From Streptosporangiaceae bacterium NEAU-GS5 (lineage in GTDB: Bacteria; Actinomycetota; Actinomycetes; Streptosporangiales; Streptosporangiaceae): DNA of 64,000 bases. The stretch covers positions 1-64,000 of the forward strand of contig JAGFNW010000043.1 of NCBI GenBank assembly GCA_017592665.1, in the 5' to 3' direction. The position numbers and the translations under genes were made by a program. Numbering within the stretch: the first letter of the stretch is position 1; every line of letters starts with the position of its first letter. The notes under the pieces were generated by a model. It worked only from the letters and a program-made list of their open reading frames with translations. It was not told the origin of the DNA and did not search any database. Positions 38,649 through 47,534 of this stretch are shown one piece after another.

Positions 38649-41600
38649 TTGATCCGATTAGTCGCCGCGCTCACGCTCGCCGCCGCCGGCCTGGTCGCCC
38701 TCCCCGCCCCGGCCGCGCAGGCCGCGCCAGCGCCCATCGTGCTCTCCGCGTACAAGATCCAGTCGTCCGGGACGACGTCCGACAGCGGGGCGACGATCTC
38801 GACGCCTGGATACGCCGCCAGCGGCTGGTATCCGGCCGACAGCCGGTCGACCGTGCTGGCCGCGCTGCTGAAGAACGGCGTCTATCCAGACCCGTTCTTC
38901 TCGACCAACATGAAGAACATCCCGGCGTCGAACTTCACCGTCCCCTGGTGGTACCGCTCGGACTTCACGCTCGGCTCCGAGCCGGGTCTCCACACCTTCC
39001 TCGACGTCAGCGGCCTCATCTCGGGCGGCGACGTCTTCGTCAACGGCACGTCGGTCAAGACCGGCATCTCCGGCTCGTACGTGCGCAACGTGCTGGACGT
39101 CACCGCGCAGGTCCACTCCGGCGTCAACTCGGTCGCCTTCAAGATCAACCCGAACAACCCGAACGCGCAGCTCACCATGGGCTGGATCGACTGGGTCCAG
39201 ACGCCGCCCGACAAGAACATGGGCCTGCTGCGCGACATCGTGGTCCGCCGCAGCGGCGCCGTGTCACTGTCCGGGGCTCACGTGGTGACCTCGCTCAACG
39301 GCGCGCTCGACTCGGCGTCGCTGACCGTCAAGGTGGACGCGCGCAACGACTCGTCCTCCTCGGTCACCACGACCGTCTCCGGCAGCGTCGGCTCGCAGCC
39401 GTTCAGCCAGGACGTCGCGCTGTCGGCCGGGCAGACCAAGACCGTCTCCTTCCCGCTGACGATCACCAACCCGCAGGTCTGGTGGCCGTACGGCATGGGC
39501 GCCCAGCCGCTCTACGACGTCACGGTCTCGGCCTCGGTCGGCGGCACGGTCAGCGACACGACCAGCCACAAGATCGGCATCAGGAGCGTGACGTCCTCGC
39601 TGGACGGCAGCGGCCACCGGCTGTACCGGGTCAACGGGCGCCCGCTGCTCGTGCGCGGCGGCGGCTACTCCCCCGACCTGTTCCTGCGCTGGGACGCCCA
39701 ATATGTCCGGGACAAGCTCGACTACGTCAAGAACATGGGCCTGAACACCATCCGGCTCGAAGGCCACCTGGACAACGACGACCTGTACGACATGGCCGAC
39801 CAGATGGGCATCCTCGTGATGGCCGGCTGGGAGTGCTGTGACAAGTGGGAGGGCCAGGCCAACGGGAGCGAGCCCGGCGACACCTGGTCGTCCGGCGACT
39901 ACACGATCGCCACCGCCTCGATGAAGGCCGAGGCCGAGCGGCTGCGCGACCACCCGAGCGTGTTCACGTTCCTGATCGGCAGCGACTTCGCCCCGACCGC
40001 CATGCAGGAGACCAACTATCTCGGCGCGATCAACGGCGCCGACTTCACGGTGCCGATCGTGGCCGCCGCCTCGGACAACGCGACGCCGACGCTCGGTGAC
40101 TCGGGCATGAAGATGGACGGGCCGTACGACTGGATCCCGCCGAACTACTGGTACAACAAGCAGCTCGGCGGCGCGTTCGGCTTCGCCTCCGAGGTCAGCG
40201 CCGGGCCGGACATCCCGACGCTCGACTCGGTGAAGCGCATGTTCACCACCAGCGAGCAGAACACGCTCTGGCAGAACCTGTCGGCCACGCAATATCACCG
40301 GTCGCCGTCGAGCACGTTCAACAACCTCAACCTCTTCAACAACGCGCTGGTCGGCCGCTACGGCACGCCGGGCAGCCTCGACGACTACGTGCGCAAGGCC
40401 CAGCTGGCCCAATACGAGAACGTGCGCGCCCAGTTCGAGTCCTTCGGCCGCAACTTCAAGGACTCCTCGAACCCGGCGACGGGCGTCATCTACTGGATGC
40501 TGAACAGCGGCTGGAGCTCCCTGCACTGGCAGCTGTTCGACACCTACCTCGACCAGGGCGGCGCCTACTGGGGCACCAAGGAGGCCACCAAGCCCCTGCA
40601 CGTCCAGTACTCCTACGACAACAAGTCGGTCGTCGTGGTCAACTCCACCCACTCGACCGCGTCCGCGACGGTCAAGACCGACGTGTACAACCTGGACGGC
40701 ACGAACAAGTACACCAACACCTCCACGGTCAGCGTCCCCGCCGACGGCGGCCGGACGACCGCGGTGACCATCCCGTCCATCTCGGGCCTCAACACCACCT
40801 ATCTCGTACGGCTGACGCTGAGCGACGGCTCCGGCGAGATCGACCGCAACGTCTACTGGCTGTCGACGGCCGCCGACACGCTGAACTACGGCGGCAGCGA
40901 CTGGTACTTCACGCCCACCACGTCGTACGCGAACCTGAAGGGCCTGGCCTCGATGGCGCAGACGTCCGTCCAGGTCACCGCCACCGGCGGGGCGGGCACC
41001 GCCAGCGTCACGCTGCGCAACACCGGCTCGATCCCGGCGCTCTACCTCGACACGCACGTCGTGGACGCCGCGGGCAAGCCTGTCCTGCCGGCCCTGTGGT
41101 CCGACAACGCGGTCAGCCTGTGGCCGGGCGAGTCGAAGACGATCACGGCCACGTTCCGCGGGTCGGCGCCGGCCGTCAAGGTGACCGGCTGGAACTCGGC
41201 GACCCAGACCGTGAACTTCGGCGGCGGCGGCCCGGACACCCAGGCGCCCTCGGTCCCCGCCAACGTGCACGTCACAGGGACCACGTCCGCGAGCATCAGC
41301 CTGGCGTGGGACGCCTCGAGCGACAACGTGGGCGTCGCCGGATACAAGGTCTACGAGGGCACGACCGTCGTGGCCACCCCCTCGGGGACCAGCGCCACGA
41401 TCTCGGGGCTCGCTCCGTCGTCCACACACACCTACACGGTCACCGCGCTCGACGCGGCGCCCAACGAGTCGGGCCAGAGCGCGCCGGTCACCGGCACGAC
41501 CCAGGCCGGTGGCGGTACGACGACCGAGGTCCAGTCGGAGAATGCGACGATCTCGCAGGGCGTCGTCGAGTCCAACCACACCGGATTCACCGGCACGGGC

Positions 41601-42290
41601 TTCGTCAACTACGACAACGTGACCGGCTCGTACGTGGAGTACCAGGTCAACGCGGCGACGGCGGGACCGGCGACGGTGACGCTGCGCTACTCGAACGGCA
41701 CGACCACCAACCGGCCCATGGACATCGCCGTCAACGGCACGGTCATCTCGTCGGGCCTGGCCTTCAACAGCACCACCAACTGGGACACCTGGGCCGACAA
41801 GGCCATCACGGCGAACCTGAACGCCGGGTCCAACACGATCCGGATGACCGCGACCACGGCGAACGGCGGCCCCAACGCCGACCGGATCACCATCGCCGCG
41901 CAGCAGCCCACGGCCGACTACCAGGCCGAGGACGCCACGCTCTCGCAGGCCGCGGCCGCGACCAACCACACCGGCTACACCGGGACCGCTTTCGTCGACT
42001 ACACGAACGTGACCGGCTCCTACGTCGAGTTCAGCGTGAACGCGGCCGCCGCCGGACCGGCGACGGTGACGCTGCGCTACTCGAACGGGACGACCACCAA
42101 CCGCCCGATGGACATCGTCGTCAACGGCACGGTCGTCTCCTCCGCGCTCGCCTTCGGTGCCACCACGAACTGGGACACCTGGGCGACGAAGTCCGTGACC
42201 GTGAATCTCGTCGCGGGCCTCAACACCATTCGGGCCACCGCCACCACAGCCAACGGCGGCCCGAACCTCGACAAGATCACCCTAGGCTGA
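38649..42290 (+). CDS. csxA: Secreted exo-beta-D-glucosaminidase (GH2, CsxA-like) with FN3 and two CBM35
   Basis: 1213 residues from TTG 38649, with GGAGG 7 nt upstream. Signal peptide to about residue 26 (AAQAAPAP), then the five-domain GH2 body. The sequence follows Amycolatopsis CsxA closely; the catalytic acid/base Asp446 is in GSDFAPTAMQ and the nucleophile Glu515 in ASEVSAGPDIPT. An FN3 domain (about 863-955) and two CBM35-type domains (about 957-1085 and 1088-1213) follow; CsxA has one CBM35. It trims glucosamine from chitosan oligomers outside the cell. The last 14 nt overlap the convergent MocR gene. Confidence 0.93.
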   Translation: MIRLVAALTLAAAGLVALPAPAAQAAPAPIVLSAYKIQSSGTTSDSGATISTPGYAASGWYPADSRSTVLAALLKNGVYPDPFFSTNMKNIPASNFTVPWWYRSDFTLGSEPGLHTFLDVSGLISGGDVFVNGTSVKTGISGSYVRNVLDVTAQVHSGVNSVAFKINPNNPNAQLTMGWIDWVQTPPDKNMGLLRDIVVRRSGAVSLSGAHVVTSLNGALDSASLTVKVDARNDSSSSVTTTVSGSVGSQPFSQDVALSAGQTKTVSFPLTITNPQVWWPYGMGAQPLYDVTVSASVGGTVSDTTSHKIGIRSVTSSLDGSGHRLYRVNGRPLLVRGGGYSPDLFLRWDAQYVRDKLDYVKNMGLNTIRLEGHLDNDDLYDMADQMGILVMAGWECCDKWEGQANGSEPGDTWSSGDYTIATASMKAEAERLRDHPSVFTFLIGSDFAPTAMQETNYLGAINGADFTVPIVAAASDNATPTLGDSGMKMDGPYDWIPPNYWYNKQLGGAFGFASEVSAGPDIPTLDSVKRMFTTSEQNTLWQNLSATQYHRSPSSTFNNLNLFNNALVGRYGTPGSLDDYVRKAQLAQYENVRAQFESFGRNFKDSSNPATGVIYWMLNSGWSSLHWQLFDTYLDQGGAYWGTKEATKPLHVQYSYDNKSVVVVNSTHSTASATVKTDVYNLDGTNKYTNTSTVSVPADGGRTTAVTIPSISGLNTTYLVRLTLSDGSGEIDRNVYWLSTAADTLNYGGSDWYFTPTTSYANLKGLASMAQTSVQVTATGGAGTASVTLRNTGSIPALYLDTHVVDAAGKPVLPALWSDNAVSLWPGESKTITATFRGSAPAVKVTGWNSATQTVNFGGGGPDTQAPSVPANVHVTGTTSASISLAWDASSDNVGVAGYKVYEGTTVVATPSGTSATISGLAPSSTHTYTVTALDAAPNESGQSAPVTGTTQAGGGTTTEVQSENATISQGVVESNHTGFTGTGFVNYDNVTGSYVEYQVNAATAGPATVTLRYSNGTTTNRPMDIAVNGTVISSGLAFNSTTNWDTWADKAITANLNAGSNTIRMTATTANGGPNADRITIAAQQPTADYQAEDATLSQAAAATNHTGYTGTAFVDYTNVTGSYVEFSVNAAAAGPATVTLRYSNGTTTNRPMDIVVNGTVVSSALAFGATTNWDTWATKSVTVNLVAGLNTIRATATTANGGPNLDKITLG

Positions 42291-43632
42291 TCTTGATGCG
42301 GCGGACGCCCTCGGCGATGAGCTGAGGGCGTACCGCCCCATATCCGATGACCAGCCCCTTCTCCTGGTGCTCGGAGTAGGCGGCCAGCGGGTCGAGGCCG
42401 ACCCCCGGGACCTCCCCCACCTCCACCCCGCGCACGCACACGTGCAGCCCGGCCGCCGACGGAATGGGGCGCAGGTCGTCGCCGAGCGCGTCGAGCAGGA
42501 TCTCGCGCCGCCGGCCGTACGCGCGTGCGGCCTTTCTGACGTGGCGGCCCAGCAGCCCTTCGTCGATGAACCGGGCGAGCGCGCCTTGCGCGGGCAGCTG
42601 GCCGTGCCAGTCGGTCAGCCGCCGGGCCGCGAGGAGAGCGGGCTGGAGTGAGGCCGGAGCGACCAGGAATCCCAGCCTGAGCACGGGAAGCAGCGTCTTG
42701 GAGAAAGTGCCGACGTACACCACCCGCCCACCCCGATCCAGGCTTTGCAGTGGCTCCAACGGCCGGTCCGCGAACCGGAACTCGCTGTCGTAGTCGTCCT
42801 CCACGATCACCGCGCGATGCCGCTCCGCCCAGGCCAGCAGCTCCGCCCTGCGCGCCGGCGACATGGCCGTGCCCAGCGGGAACTGGTGGGACGGCGTCAC
42901 ATAGACCAGCCGCGCCTGCGCCGGCAGATCGGCGACCGAGATCCCCTCCTCGTCCACGGGCACCCCGGTGACGCGCGCGCCGTGCGACTGGAACAGCAGC
43001 CGCGCGGGCGGATAGCCGGGCTCCTCGACCGCGACGCACGATCCCGGGTCGATCAGCACCCGGGCGATCAGGTCGAACGCCTGCTGCGCGCCGTTGGTCA
43101 CCAGCACGTCATCGGCGCTCGCCCGCACCGACCGCGCCACGCCGACGTGCCGGGCGATGGCCGCGCGGAGCGCCGGGTGGCCGCCCGGGTCGCCGTATCG
43201 GGCGTCGATCCGCTGCAGCTCCCGCCCCACCAGCCGCCGCCAGGTCTCCAGGGGGAACAGGCCAGGGTCTGGCATCCCGACCCTGAAGTCGATCTCGTAG
43301 GGTCCGTCGAGGGCGTCGAACGAGCCGAGTGACGGCCAGACCCGGCGGGGCTGCACGCCGCTGCCGGTCGGCGCCTTCCGTGAGCGGGTCGCCTGCGTCC
43401 GCGAGACGAACGTCCCGGCGCCGACCCGCCCGATCAGGAAACCTTCGGCCGTCAGCCGCTCGTACGCCACGGCCACCGTGTTGCGCGAGACGTCAAGCCG
43501 TTCGGCCAGCTCGCGGGTGGGCGGCAGGCGCTCGCCAGGGCGCAGCCTGCCGTCGAGGATGGCCTCCCTGAGCTGCCGGTAGATCCGCGCGGCCCGATCG
43601 CCGCGGCCTTCCAGAGTCACGTGTACGTCCAT
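42277..43632 (-). CDS. MocR/PdxR-type GntR regulator with aminotransferase domain
   Basis: 451 residues: an N-terminal GntR winged helix (IYRQLREAILDGRLRPGERL, LDVSRNTVAVAYERL) joined to a fold-type I aminotransferase domain with the PLP-lysine region GTFSKTLLPVLRLGFLV. Such proteins use PLP or an amine as effector. It is divergent from the AhpD-like gene, and ATTGG repeats lie between them. ATG 43632 is chosen; TTG 43644 is an alternative. It may control the AhpD-like gene. Confidence 0.92.
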   Translation of the reverse strand: MDVHVTLEGRGDRAARIYRQLREAILDGRLRPGERLPPTRELAERLDVSRNTVAVAYERLTAEGFLIGRVGAGTFVSRTQATRSRKAPTGSGVQPRRVWPSLGSFDALDGPYEIDFRVGMPDPGLFPLETWRRLVGRELQRIDARYGDPGGHPALRAAIARHVGVARSVRASADDVLVTNGAQQAFDLIARVLIDPGSCVAVEEPGYPPARLLFQSHGARVTGVPVDEEGISVADLPAQARLVYVTPSHQFPLGTAMSPARRAELLAWAERHRAVIVEDDYDSEFRFADRPLEPLQSLDRGGRVVYVGTFSKTLLPVLRLGFLVAPASLQPALLAARRLTDWHGQLPAQGALARFIDEGLLGRHVRKAARAYGRRREILLDALGDDLRPIPSAAGLHVCVRGVEVGEVPGVGLDPLAAYSEHQEKGLVIGYGAVRPQLIAEGVRRIKISLG

Positions 43633-43695
43633 CGATTGGCCCAATCACTTTGCCTAATATTGGATCTTATCTCAGGACAATCCGGGAAATAGGTT
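43633..43695. promoter_or_regulatory. MocR-AhpD intergenic regulatory region
   Basis: GATTGGCCCAATC (43634-43646) is a perfect palindrome; further ATTGG and CAATCC units lie at 43659-43663 and 43679-43684, as expected for repeated half-sites of MocR regulators. TAGGTT (43690-43695) ends 6 nt before ATG 43702 with TTATCT 17 nt earlier, giving a predicted leaderless AhpD transcript. Confidence 0.5.
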
Positions 43696-43701
43696 AGTGC
43701 T

Positions 43702-44154
43702 ATGACAGAGAGAATCGACATCAGCGCCGTCTTCCCAGCGGCGTACAAGGCATTGATCGCACTGGACAAGCAGACGGCGCACGGCCCGCTGGAGAAGCCC
43801 CTGATGGAGCTGATCCGGCTGCGCGCCAGCCAGATCAACGGCTGCGCCTACTGCGTCGACATGCACGCCGCCGACGCCAAGGCGGGCGGCGAGAGCGACA
43901 ACCGGCTGTACGCCGTGGCCGTGTGGCAGGAAGGCCCCTTCTTCACCGATCGCGAGCGCGCCGCGCTGGCGCTGACCGAGGCCGCGACGCGGCTCAGCGA
44001 CGGCCACGGCGTGCCCGACGAGGTGTGGGAGGAGGCCGCGCGCCACTTCAACGAGGAGGAGCTGGCGGCCGTGGTGATGGCCATCACGACCATCAACGCG
44101 TGGAACCGGATCGGCGTGACCGCCCAGCTGACCCCGGAATCGTACAAAAACTGA
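43702..44154 (+). CDS. AhpD-like carboxymuconolactone decarboxylase family protein
   Basis: 150 residues with the redox motif Cys48-x-x-Cys51 and His55 in GCAYCVDMH, typical of alkylhydroperoxidase AhpD-like proteins. It would reduce peroxides or recycle a thiol partner. The all-helical remainder (EEVWEEAARHFNEEELAAVV) fits the family. It is predicted leaderless and divergent from MocR. Genes of this type are often controlled by ECF41 sigma factors; one lies at 21933, far from here. Confidence 0.93.
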   Translation: MTERIDISAVFPAAYKALIALDKQTAHGPLEKPLMELIRLRASQINGCAYCVDMHAADAKAGGESDNRLYAVAVWQEGPFFTDRERAALALTEAATRLSDGHGVPDEVWEEAARHFNEEELAAVVMAITTINAWNRIGVTAQLTPESYKN

Positions 44155-44420
44155 TCGCCGGGCCTCGCTCGCCTCGGCTACCGTGATCAGTGCGAGGGCG
44201 CTGTAACAGGGGCGCACCGGCATCGCCGGACCGCGTTCCCCGCATCGGGCGCCTCGTACCACGGCAGGGTCTGATAAACCTTGGGTTCGATTCCCTTCAG
44301 GGCGATCCCCGGACATCGCACGAGGGCGGCGTCGCCCTGTGGGCTCACGGCACGCCGGAGAGCCCCCGCGGCGCGGTCCGCGGTGCCGGGGATCGTCCAC
44401 CCGACGCGAGCGAGGTGAGC

Positions 44421-45080
44421 ATGATGGCGAAGATCACGGTGATGGAGTGGCAGCGGGTGCTCGCCTACGTCGACGGGCGGCTCGACCGGGTCCTCGAGCC
44501 GGGCCGGCACGGCTACCGCCAGGGCCGCACTCTCCTGGTCACCGTCGACATGCGGCCGCGGCTGCTGACCCTGCCCGGGCAGGAGGTCATCACGGCCGAC
44601 GGCGTGAGCGTGCGCGTCAGCCTGACCACACAGTGGCACGTGACCGACCCGGTCGCCTACACCTCCGGCTCGATCGGGCCCGAGCAGGTCCTCTACGCGG
44701 CCGTCCAGGAAGCCATCCGGGCCGCCGTGGCGGCCGTGACCCTGGAGGCCGCGCTGGCCGACCGCTCGACGCTGCTCGCCGTGGCGCCGCCCGACCTCGC
44801 GTCGATCGGCATCGAGGTGACCGAGCTCCGCGCCCGCGACCTCATGCTGCCCGGCGAGCTGCGCCGGGCCGCCATGGACGTGGTGGTCGCCCGCGAGCGC
44901 GGCAAGGCGCAGCTGGAGGAGGCGCGCGCCGAGGCGGCCGCCCTGCGGTCGCTCGCCAACACGGCCCGCCTGCTCGAGGAGCACCCGGCGCTGCTGCAGC
45001 TGCGCACCCTCCAGGTGGCCGCCGACCGCGCCACCACCTTGGTGCTCGACCCCCGCCACCCGTCGCCCGGCGCGGCGTAG
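44421..45080 (+). CDS. SPFH/band-7 domain protein (slipin-like)
   Basis: 219 residues from ATG 44421 with GAGGTGAGC upstream. The SPFH core includes GRHGYRQGRTLLVTVDMRPR, LTLPGQEVITADGVSVRV and IGIEVTELRARDLMLP, followed by an Ala/Glu/Arg-rich coiled coil (RERGKAQLEEARAEAAALRS). Unlike classical slipins it has no N-terminal membrane hairpin, so it may be a soluble or peripherally bound scaffold. The 266-nt gap before it holds no supported feature. Confidence 0.82.
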   Translation: MMAKITVMEWQRVLAYVDGRLDRVLEPGRHGYRQGRTLLVTVDMRPRLLTLPGQEVITADGVSVRVSLTTQWHVTDPVAYTSGSIGPEQVLYAAVQEAIRAAVAAVTLEAALADRSTLLAVAPPDLASIGIEVTELRARDLMLPGELRRAAMDVVVARERGKAQLEEARAEAAALRSLANTARLLEEHPALLQLRTLQVAADRATTLVLDPRHPSPGAA

Positions 45081-45090
45081 CGGGGTCCTG

Positions 45091-45714
45091 TCACTTGTCG
45101 TCGCTGCTGACGGGCTCGGGCAGGGTGCCGGCATTGTGCTCGAGCAGCCGCCAGGAGCCCGTCAGGGCCCGGCTCTCGTCGAGCACCGACCACGCGCAGT
45201 TGCCGAGGCTGCCGAGGATCGACCACATGTGCTCGGGCAGGCCCATGAGCCGGGCGATGCCGAGCCGGATCGCCGCCCCGTGTGAGACGACCACCAGCAG
45301 CCCGTCGTCGTCGAGGCGGGCGGCCGCGCGGCGCACGGCGGCCGCCACGCGGTCGGCCACGTCGGGCACGTCCTCGCCGCCCGGCGCCTCCCACGCCTCG
45401 AACTCCTGCGGCCAGCCGGCCTGGATCTCCTGCCGGGTCAGGCCCTCCCACTCACCGCCGCCACGCTCGCGCAGATCCTTGTCGACCGCGACGTCGAGGC
45501 CCGTGACCCGGCCGAGCGCGGCCGCCGTCTCGTACGCACGCTGCAGGTCGGATGAGACGATCATGGAAGGGCGCAGCGCCGCCAGCAGCGAGGCGGCCCG
45601 GACGGCCTGCGCGGCCCCGGTGTCGTCGAGCGGGATGTCGGTGTGGCCCTGAAAACGGCGCTCCACGTTCCACAGCGTCTGGCCGTGGCGCAGGCAGACG
45701 ATCTTCCGGCTCAC
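45091..45714 (-). CDS. Histidine phosphatase family protein (phosphoglycerate mutase-like)
   Basis: 207 residues with the catalytic LRHGQTLWN (phospho-His), SDLQRAYETA, the Glu region RERGGGEWEG and the second His in VVSHGAAIR. GTG 45714 overlaps the rsfS stop by 4 nt, the standard order in actinobacteria. In mycobacteria the equivalent gene product is glucosyl-3-phosphoglycerate phosphatase (GpgP); the exact substrate here is not proven. Confidence 0.9.
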   Translation of the reverse strand: MSRKIVCLRHGQTLWNVERRFQGHTDIPLDDTGAAQAVRAASLLAALRPSMIVSSDLQRAYETAAALGRVTGLDVAVDKDLRERGGGEWEGLTRQEIQAGWPQEFEAWEAPGGEDVPDVADRVAAAVRRAAARLDDDGLLVVVSHGAAIRLGIARLMGLPEHMWSILGSLGNCAWSVLDESRALTGSWRLLEHNAGTLPEPVSSDDK

Positions 45715-46118
45715 CGGGACTGCTCGCCACGGGCGCGCTGCGCGGCGACCCGGTTGATGCTCTCGGGCAGGGGGATGGACGGGCAGTCCTTCCAGAGGCG
45801 CTCGAGCGCGTAGAAGGTGCGGTCCTCCTCGTGCTGCACGTGCACGACGATGTCGAGGTAGTCGAGCAGGACCCAGCGGCCCTCCCGCTCGCCTTCCCGC
45901 CGGACCGGCTTGGCGTGGGCCTCCACGCGAAGACGCTCCTCTATTTCGTCGACGATGGCGCGGACCTGCCGGTCGTTGGACGCCGAGCAGAGCAGGAAAG
46001 CGTCGGTGATCACGAGCTGATCGCTCACGTCATAGGCGATGATGTCGTCGGCCAGCTTCTCGGCGGCGGCCTCCGCCGCGATCCTCACCAGCTGGGTCGA
46101 TCGGTCAGATGCGGTCAC
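45711..46118 (-). CDS. rsfS: Ribosome silencing factor RsfS
   Basis: 135 residues, RsfS/DUF143: ADDIIAYDVSDQLVITDAFL, SNDRQVRAIVDEIEERL and DYLDIVVHVQHEEDR. It binds L14 (bL14 side) and blocks subunit joining during starvation. GTG 46118 has AGGAGG 13 nt upstream. Coupled to the phosphatase gene. It is separated from nadD by two unrelated genes, which is unusual. Confidence 0.96.
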   Translation of the reverse strand: MTASDRSTQLVRIAAEAAAEKLADDIIAYDVSDQLVITDAFLLCSASNDRQVRAIVDEIEERLRVEAHAKPVRREGEREGRWVLLDYLDIVVHVQHEEDRTFYALERLWKDCPSIPLPESINRVAAQRARGEQSR

Positions 46119-46228
46119 GATGTGGCTCTGTCCTCCTGTGTCGGATGCACTACGAGGCTACCCGTTCTCCTCCACGAGCCCACGCGCGTTTCTCCACGGC
46201 TTGCCCCGAGGGTCCGCGAGCACGTGTG

Positions 46229-46993
46229 CTACGGCACCAGACCCGCCTTCTGAGCGCGGAGGACGGCCGTGAGCCGATCGGTCGCCTTCAGTTTCCGATA
46301 AATGTTCTCCTGATGTTTGGTGACCGTGCGCCGGGAGATGGCGAGGCGCCGCCCGATCGCGGCGGCCGTCAGCCCCTCCGCGACGAGCGACAGCACGGTC
46401 AGCTCGCGTGCCGTGACCCCCAGATCGGCGGCCTGCCCCGGCGCGCCGGCGATGCGCCGGCTCACCTCGCGCAGCCGCCGCGAATGCCGCTCCGCGGCGA
46501 TCAGCAGCGGCTGGACGCCGCGCGCGTAGAGGCGGTCCCGGTCGCTGACCCGTTCCCCGGGCGGGCGGCAGATGAGGAACGCGCGCGCGTCGCCCATCGG
46601 CACCGCCAACTGCTCGTCGATCCCCACTTCGGATCGGAGAATCGCGTACGTCCTCGTCCTTCGCCAGTCGGCCGTGGCGATCACGTCGGAGATGGCGGCG
46701 GGCAGCCGGTCGTGATCGTCGGCTATGTAGTGCCGGGCCAGCGGGTGGTCGCCGATGGTCTCGCGGACCAGCGCGTCCAGTTCGGCCCCGCCGTACGGCT
46801 CGGGCGACCAAGCGCGGCAACGGCCGGCTCCGCCGCTCGGCCACAGGTCGTCGACGAACAGGCACAAGGTTCCGTGCAGCGCGTCGTTGAGCTCGGTGGT
46901 CAGCGCGGACCAATCCAATTCGGGCGCGGTGCCGTCCATCAGCGCGACGGCGAGATCCAGCATGCGCCGGTAGTCCTGTGTCGACAGGCTCAT
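46229..46993 (-). CDS. LuxR family transcriptional regulator
   Basis: 254 residues. An N-terminal GAF/PAS-like sensor region without a recognised ligand motif, then a C-terminal LuxR helix-turn-helix (LGVTARELTVLSLVAEGLTA, AIGRRLAISRRTVTKHQENI). There is no receiver domain. ATG 46993 is chosen; GATACT lies 7 nt upstream. It is divergent from the small RTX gene and may control it. Confidence 0.88.
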   Translation of the reverse strand: MSLSTQDYRRMLDLAVALMDGTAPELDWSALTTELNDALHGTLCLFVDDLWPSGGAGRCRAWSPEPYGGAELDALVRETIGDHPLARHYIADDHDRLPAAISDVIATADWRRTRTYAILRSEVGIDEQLAVPMGDARAFLICRPPGERVSDRDRLYARGVQPLLIAAERHSRRLREVSRRIAGAPGQAADLGVTARELTVLSLVAEGLTAAAIGRRLAISRRTVTKHQENIYRKLKATDRLTAVLRAQKAGLVP

Positions 46994-47146
46994 GCCCGGA
47001 AGTATCAGTCCTCCGGCCGCCGCCGGATCGCCGGCCATTCCGGAGTAGGTACTTCCCGGAGGGCGTCGTACGCACTATTCCGTATGTCGTCGAAAAGCGG
47101 CGAGCGCAACCCTGGGTGGCACACCGCGACCCACAAGGGGGAAACA

Positions 47147-47533
47147 ATGCGCAACAGATGGACGCACCGCTTAGCCGGGCCGGCCGGGCTCGTCCTCACC
47201 CTCGCGATGCTCAGCGCCCCGGCCGTCCCGGCGAACGCGGCCGTGACGTACTGCATGGGGCAGGTCGTGACCATCCTCGGCACGCCCGCCAACGAGTCGA
47301 TCCTCGGCACGGCGGGCGTCGACGTGATCGACGGCGGTCCCGGCCACGACGACATCGTCGGCCTCGACGGCAACGACTACATCTGCGGCGGCGACGGCAA
47401 CGACTACCTCATCGGAGGTCAGGGCGACGACAGGATGTCCGGAGGCAACGGCACCGACCGCTGCGACGGGGGACCGCACATCCGGGGGGACAGCGCCGAC
47501 GGCACCTGCGAAAGCGTGGTCAACGTTCCGTAG
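47147..47533 (+). CDS. Small secreted RTX-type calcium-binding protein
   Basis: 128 residues with a signal peptide ending near ANAAV and about five glycine-aspartate nonapeptides (GGPGHDDIVGLDGNDYICGG, GGQGDDRMSGGNGTDRCDGG) that form a parallel beta roll around calcium. There are three or four cysteines. GGGGGAAACA precedes the ATG. No export ABC system is nearby; the Sec signal suffices. It may be a calcium sink or surface adhesion module. Its stop is 2 nt from the convergent nadD stop. Confidence 0.85.
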   Translation: MRNRWTHRLAGPAGLVLTLAMLSAPAVPANAAVTYCMGQVVTILGTPANESILGTAGVDVIDGGPGHDDIVGLDGNDYICGGDGNDYLIGGQGDDRMSGGNGTDRCDGGPHIRGDSADGTCESVVNVP

Positions 47534-47534
47534 A

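Noticed and set aside
39264-41969. A 901-codon open frame on the minus strand opposite the GH2 gene
   Set aside because: It is a GC-skew shadow of the CsxA-like gene: the translation is rich in Arg/Gly/Val with no domain, and the plus-strand gene shows full catalytic motifs.
44255-44300. tRNA-Ile-like text (CTGATAA loop followed by GGGTTCGATTCCC)
   Set aside because: The anticodon and T stems would overlap, there is no acceptor or D arm, and spacing is wrong, so it is not a tRNA.
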